Below, piece after piece: positions 59,058 to 64,000 of a DNA stretch of 64,000 nt. The stretch is from contig OW028576.1 in NCBI GenBank assembly GCA_932294295.1, positions 24,125,227 to 24,189,226 on the forward strand, given 5' to 3'. Position 1 is the stretch's first letter; each line of letters starts with the position of its first letter. The notes under the pieces were generated by a model. The model made no database searches and was not told the origin of the DNA. It was given only the letters and a program-made list of their open reading frames with translations. The translations under genes were made by a program, and so were the position numbers. The stretch is from Alitta virens. Taxonomy: Eukaryota; Annelida; Polychaeta; Phyllodocida; Nereididae.

Positions 59058-60405
59058 TCATTCTTTCATCAATTTCAATTTTGAGAAAGGAATCCAAACT
59101 TTTATGTGATTTTTAGGATTTTCTAATAAATTATTTGGGTGGAGGTCAACATAGTACACAACAAGACATAATATACCAATAAAAAAACCACAAATGATCA
59201 CTGCACAGGCCAAGTACCTATGCCACTCATACATTGGTTGGGTTGTGAAATACCATACAAGTAGCATGCCAACATTCTCAATATACATTAGGGTGTAAAA
59301 GAAAGCATATCTTAGTCGATTATTTATTTGATCCTTATTACAAAAGCAGAAAATAAAGATAAATGCAAAAACAGCATCAGCAGCAAAATCATCACAATCC
59401 ATATCACATAAGTCAGAGGTCTCCATCGACAAACTCCATAATAACATAATGATATAATGGATCCCAGTCAATGCTGGCACTGCATACCCAGAATATGCTG
59501 CAAAGAGAGCAAGCGACAGCACTCTGGCTCCAATAGTGAAGACATGAAACAAGAACACCAGTAACACACCGGGCAGTGAAACTTTGTATTTTTCTTTTAT
59601 CAAGCGGTTTGTTTTGTAGAATGAGGTCAAAGCCCATGACAGAGAGGCAAGTGAAAGCAACACAGACCCCCACTGGAGTGCCACTGAAAAATATAACAAT
59701 GTCATCAATCATTAATTGCTAAGTGGTAAATGTTCAATCTATAACACATGGCAGCTGCAAATAATATTCGCTACAAGATCTGACTTTCCCTTTCATGTTC
59801 TTGAAATATTTTGATAGGTTATCCATACTTTATTGTTAACACCTGATTTATGCCATACACAGTTATTTTCTCACCATCCTCTAGCAATCCTGATGTGAAT
59901 GATTTCTAATGATTTACAGACAGTTGCTCTACCTTTCAGTGTATGATAATACAAATGTATTTTCTTTCTGAGCTTATAAACAAATATTACCAAAAGAAAC
60001 AAACAATTAATAATGAGAAAATATGTAAGTAAATAAATAAAATAAAAATACTAATGCCAATTATGCAAATATGATAAACTGAGAATTAATAAACTTAAGT
60101 TAATAGATACATAGAGCTTGGTTAAAGTCATGCTTTTATAATTTCTTTCCTTGAGGTACTTGCAGGTTTTTTTAAATTTTAACATGTCCATTTCCTCACC
60201 CATCAGTTGATCACTTTTTGCATGATTGCTGAACATGATGTACAACTGTAGGACAAGTTGAGGAGCAGCTTCTAGAAATGCTTCAAACAGGCGAGGAAAT
60301 GTTATAAGGTCCAAGCTCTGAATCAGTTCCTTTGATAACATATTTTTCTTCTCTGGGCACTTTTCCTTGATTATTTTCCATCCTTTGCACAAATCTACAA
60401 TAAAG
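59058..60405 (-). CDS. XK-related (XKR) family protein, last two exons
   Basis: Exon 60200-60405 (acceptor TTTTAG, donor GTGAGG) and exon 59058-59683 (acceptor TTTTTCAG) join in phase to ...SDQLMVALQWGSVLLS.... The first contains RLFEAFLEAAPQLVLQLYIM, the signature of XK/XKR proteins. The second has six or so hydrophobic segments and ends IPFSKLKLMKE with TGA at 59058-59060. XKR proteins are multi-pass membrane proteins; some members act as phospholipid scramblases exposing phosphatidylserine, some after caspase cleavage. No caspase-like site is evident in the C-terminus. N-terminal exons are not visible up to 64000 and probably lie outside the window. No lesion was seen in the two exons. Confidence 0.82.
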
Positions 60406-61537
60406 CTAAAACAAGACAACTATGGTGAGATGAGTTCGAAATAGTAATCCCATGAGAGGTATAGTGCACTTTTTGGTGACTTTGTAAAGAAAAAGCTTTG
60501 AGATTATTTCTGGTCACTGAAAACTGCATTTTTTCATAGTATCAGCACATAGCCAGAACTGACCTAAATGGCATTGCATTAGATGATTTCGCCATTGCCA
60601 TGCCCCCAACAGTCACTTGACAGTGGCGCCACTGTACCCATAGTGGCGGGAGACTGAGGATCAAGATCAGTGAATGGAGATTAGCATGTAGGATTAGTAA
60701 TTGCTATCAACAGCAAGTAGGCTCATGTGCCTCCCAATGTAAATTGCAATTATGAATTAACTAATGCCCATCTCAATTGTCAATTCAAAGACATTTGTTG
60801 TATCAGATACATTTTTCAAAATAAATTGGGAAAAAATAAAGTTAAAATTAAAGCGAAATATTATACACAGTATTTACAAATTATAGAATGAATAAATTTT
60901 ACCAATATGCATATAGGTAAAAAAGACCTATATATGTTTCAGTATTTACACAGATAAACATGATGGATATCACTAACTATATATATGCCAGTACACAAAT
61001 AAATTTATGATTATTATATAGAACTAGACTGAAAATTTACAGATGGTCAGGAGGCCTGGGAGCTGCAAATGCAGCATCTCCTCCCTTTGAAGTGCAGCAT
61101 ATTTTCAAACTTAAAATTTGGGGGTGGGGGGGGGGGGCTTGGAACTACATTAATATATATATATATAGGTACTACATAGGTTATGACTACAGAAAATGTA
61201 CAGAAGACTGAACTATAGCGAATATAGTACTATTAACAAATCGATGTCCAGTCCCAGTTCTTTAATTTTATGAAAACAGTCCGACCTGCTCTTTTTAAAA
61301 GTACATTATGAACAAACATTTATTAATGTGTCATGCTGTGCAGCACTGTTTTTAAAAATATTAATGAACTTGGATAATAAATTGTCCAAGAAGTCTCACT
61401 GACCCGAATTATCAACAGAAGACAACATGAAAGTTTCAGTTTATTAATTACAGTTATTTTATATATTTTTTACAAGACATTCACAAAAAATTTAGGCAGC
61501 TATTTTACCGTTTTCCTGAAGCAAGCCACATTCCTAC

Positions 61538-61678
61538 GCATGGCTAAGGTGTGTCTTGCTAGATTTTACGGCAATGCCGTGGTTTTTACACTGTCACCCT
61601 CTAGACGTGTGACTGACTAGGTACACGCACCAGCAAATCTAGCCCATTTCTAGCAAGGCACACACCGTAGCCATGTGG
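61538..61678. mobile_element. Small palindromic element
   Basis: GCATGGCTAAGGTGTGTCTT at 61538 is inverted at 61652-61678 (AGCAAGGCACACACCGTAGC). The arms continue inward with CTAGATTT / AAATCTAG. It is about 140 bp with no ORF. Confidence 0.6.
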
Positions 61679-61684
61679 AGGACT

Positions 61685-61756
61685 GTGGACAGACCAGTGT
61701 CCCAGTGTCGAGTGGACCAGTGGACACCAGTGGACAGCAGTGGACCAAAGGAAATC
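61685..61756. repeat. Degenerate GTGGACCAGTGGACA minisatellite
   Basis: Successive copies of (C)AGTGGACN separated by a few bases: GTGGACCAGTGGACACCAGT followed by GGACAGCAGTGGACC. About five to six units. Confidence 0.6.
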
Positions 61757-62403
61757 AGCAGGTTTCTATATGCAGTGGCTGGAACAGTGGAACAGTGAAG
61801 GCTTGGAGATGACCTACTAGACAGGATCAGAAGATGATGTGGCCCCCACTCTTGGACATGTGAAATTTAGTTTACTAAGTCACACCATGATCTTTATGAT
61901 ATCTTTGTTATTAGGGGTTGAATCAAGCAATCAATCAATCAACATACAAGCCAATGTTTCTCATACAGACACCCCAGTTTGATCAGTATTTTTTCGAAGT
62001 TTGTTCAGTAGTTTAACATACTCAGATCATGTCATCACTACAGCAAATGCCCTCTGAAAAGTCTCAATATTAATTTCTACGTTAAAAAAAATGTGCATGA
62101 AAATAGTCACAAAGCAACAAATTTAGTAATCATATTTGTTTGATGAAACCGAAAAGTGTCAAAGGAATCGTGTTTAAATTTGTTTCTGCCACTTGCCTAC
62201 TCAACATGAACATGTGTTTCACAATTTTTCTTTCTGATCAGCTGTTTATCTGCAATTAGAATCAGAATAAGGAAAATAATGTATTTTTATTTACCCTCAG
62301 GGATTTCACAGCAATAAAACATTAGCACTGAGGCTGGTCGCTGAGTGCACAGATAACACTATTAAACTAGTTAAAACAACTAAAAAGTAACATATGTTGA
62401 CTC

Positions 62404-63067
62404 AAGGGGCATTCAAACTGTCACGGATGCGACCTACGAGGGACCAAATATTAAAATATTTTTTTACTCTTGCTCATGGTGGTTTTCATTGTCAATCGCC
62501 AAGCGTTTGAAGTATACTCGTGCTTATTCATAGAACATTCCTGGCGTCTCAAAGTCATGCATGACCGTACATGGAGAGGGAAAAACAAATCTTAAACATG
62601 TTTAAAACTTTGGCGGACGTTCTATGAGTGAATTGTTTATATTAGCAACGTAACTCGCTCGGGATTCACTTGGTGAACATTCTACATACGTGCTACTTAC
62701 GTTCTATGCATGTCCGTGTCATCCTTGGCCATACGTAGCTGCTGTCCCATCCGTATATACTCGCCATCCACTCGTGTCTACTCGTAGAACGCTCAGGGAA
62801 CGTCTGTCGCTCGCCCACTGTCTTCTGAACGAGCGATCTTTGACCAGTCTACGAGTGCCTCACAGATGGTTCTGTGAGCGTTTGACGAACGTTTGACAAG
62901 CTTTTGATGGACGTCTGCCGAGCGATATACAATTGCCCGACGTGCGCTCTAGTAAAGAATTTATATGTGATTAACAGAGCCACGTATAGCCATGAGTGAG
63001 CACGTATAGCCGATTTTTTACATACATGGTCACTCGTCTTATGCGTGACAGTGTGAATGCCCCTTAA
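62404..63067. mobile_element. Non-autonomous DNA transposon of about 660 bp with terminal inverted repeats
   Basis: The left end AAGGGGCATTCAAACTGTCA (then CG) and the right end, read inverted, AAGGGGCATTCACACTGTCA (then CG) differ at one base. The inner part is CpG-richer than the flanks and has words such as CGTAG and TACG repeated in both orientations. The flanks TCAA / TTAA hint at a TTAA-type target site, but one base differs. No transposase ORF is present. Confidence 0.72.
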
Positions 63068-64000
63068 ATGGTCAAGACATCAAATGACTTAGATAATACT
63101 CATAAATGGTTCATGTAGGTACTACATTGATAGCAATTTTCTTTGGTACATCTCCATTGTTTGATAAAATATAATTCCATGCAACCTGCCTATGACAATG
63201 AGCGATAACCATATTGCATTTTGTTAAATATTTTAATGATACTGTATGTTTGTCACGTTAATTATAAGTCACAAAGTTTTGGCACAGCCAATTTATTAAA
63301 GTAATTAGGAGATAAGTCATTGTAACATTTATACACAAAAACTGCTATCTTTTTTAATCTCCACGACGTTAAGCTATATCATTATGTTCTTTCAAGTCAT
63401 AATTTGTTCTCAATCATACCTTCAGAATCATTCATTATAAACTTCAGACATCTAACATAAATGTTATGTAATCTTTTGGACATAGTCAAGGTAGTAAAAT
63501 GCCACAAGTCTGTTTTAGATATAGTTTAGCATCAATTGTAATACCTAACAATTTAACCTCATTTACCTTGCAGAATTTATAGTAATATTGCCAATATCAA
63601 TGAATGAGCAAGAGAAGGAATGTTCAGTCACATATATACCTCAATGCTCTTTATGGCACCATTTTTAGAGAACTGTCTGTCCTTGCCTTGTGACTGAGAA
63701 GGTGAATTTTTTACTCATTCTAAAACAATGCATGAAACACTGAAAGTTAGTTCATTTCCTGACATCGATTTAGCAATGTTTCCATAAGCTGTTTCACTGG
63801 CCAACGTCATAGTATCTTAAGAGGTGCTTTTTTTTGCCTAACGAAACTGAGTTACTACAAATGGTTTGGAAATACTTATATCATACCACTACAGGTGCAG
63901 TGATGACTCCTCAGGATGTTGATGTTCAGTGGGCAATGCCTCATATCATTTATTCAATAACGTAATCCAGGTTGTTCATCTGTTGTGGAACTTGATCCGT

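Larger units (their letters stand above)
60406..64000. other. Region upstream of the XKR exons
   Basis: No coding exon was recognised on either strand. It would be intron or 5' flank of the XKR gene. It holds a G-rich run (about 61115-61138), a palindromic element (61538-61678), a GTGGACCAGTGGACA minisatellite and an inverted-repeat transposon (62404-63067). Confidence 0.5.

Noticed and set aside
62690..62896. 68-codon plus frame inside the 660-bp transposon
   Set aside because: Lies in a non-autonomous element, no motif, chance frame in its GC-richer interior.

Overview
The window is nuclear DNA of an animal, most likely a marine invertebrate. Evidence: AT-rich sequence, spliced genes with GT..AG introns, SLC22, XK-related and TLC-domain homologues, and Ngaro-type, Ty3/gypsy and CR1/L2-like retroelements together with many small inverted-repeat transposons. 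An ambulacrarian (hemichordate or echinoderm) would fit, but I cannot fix the species. All exon structures were read by eye from homology between the paralogues plus splice consensus.

Positions 1-45,750 hold a cluster of four SLC22-type solute carriers in mixed orientation. From left to right they are: A (minus, 93-8661), an 11-exon copy wrecked by exon deletions and a lost splice donor; D (minus, 12073-14383), only the last four exons; B (plus, 16157-36241), all 11 exons recognisable but with stops, frameshifts and dead splice sites; and C (minus, 36535-45753), the one intact gene, 11 exons in consistent phase predicting 545 residues. A and C lie in a direct segmental duplication (1-8661 and 36453-45753) that covers introns too and loses similarity at the ATG.

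Gene B carries two retroelements in its introns. A Ngaro-like tyrosine-recombinase element (about 20017-25400, plus) sits between exons 8 and 9. It has an SGNH-hydrolase ORF, a 13-unit array of short palindromes, gag, RT-RNase H and a decayed tyrosine recombinase. A Ty3/gypsy element (26008-34875, coding on minus) sits between exons 9 and 10. It has 218-bp LTRs with no difference seen by eye, a CTAC target duplication, gag, protease-RT and integrase, an internal loss of RNase H, and an extra 554-codon ORF with two C2H2 zinc fingers in the env position.

Positions 45,754-50,500 are non-coding, with a fold-back element carrying GATA/TATC microsatellites in its two arms. A CR1/L2-like LINE follows (50500-54890, plus) with a broken endonuclease but an open 678-codon RT. 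Next come a TLCD5/TMEM136-like pseudogene (55021-57055, plus) and the last two exons of an XK-related (XKR) gene (59058-60405, minus) with a decayed copy of its last exon just downstream. The final 3.6 kb hold no recognised gene, only inverted-repeat elements. Overall this is a birth-and-death transporter family with heavy transposon load, in which one SLC22 gene and probably the XKR gene look functional.
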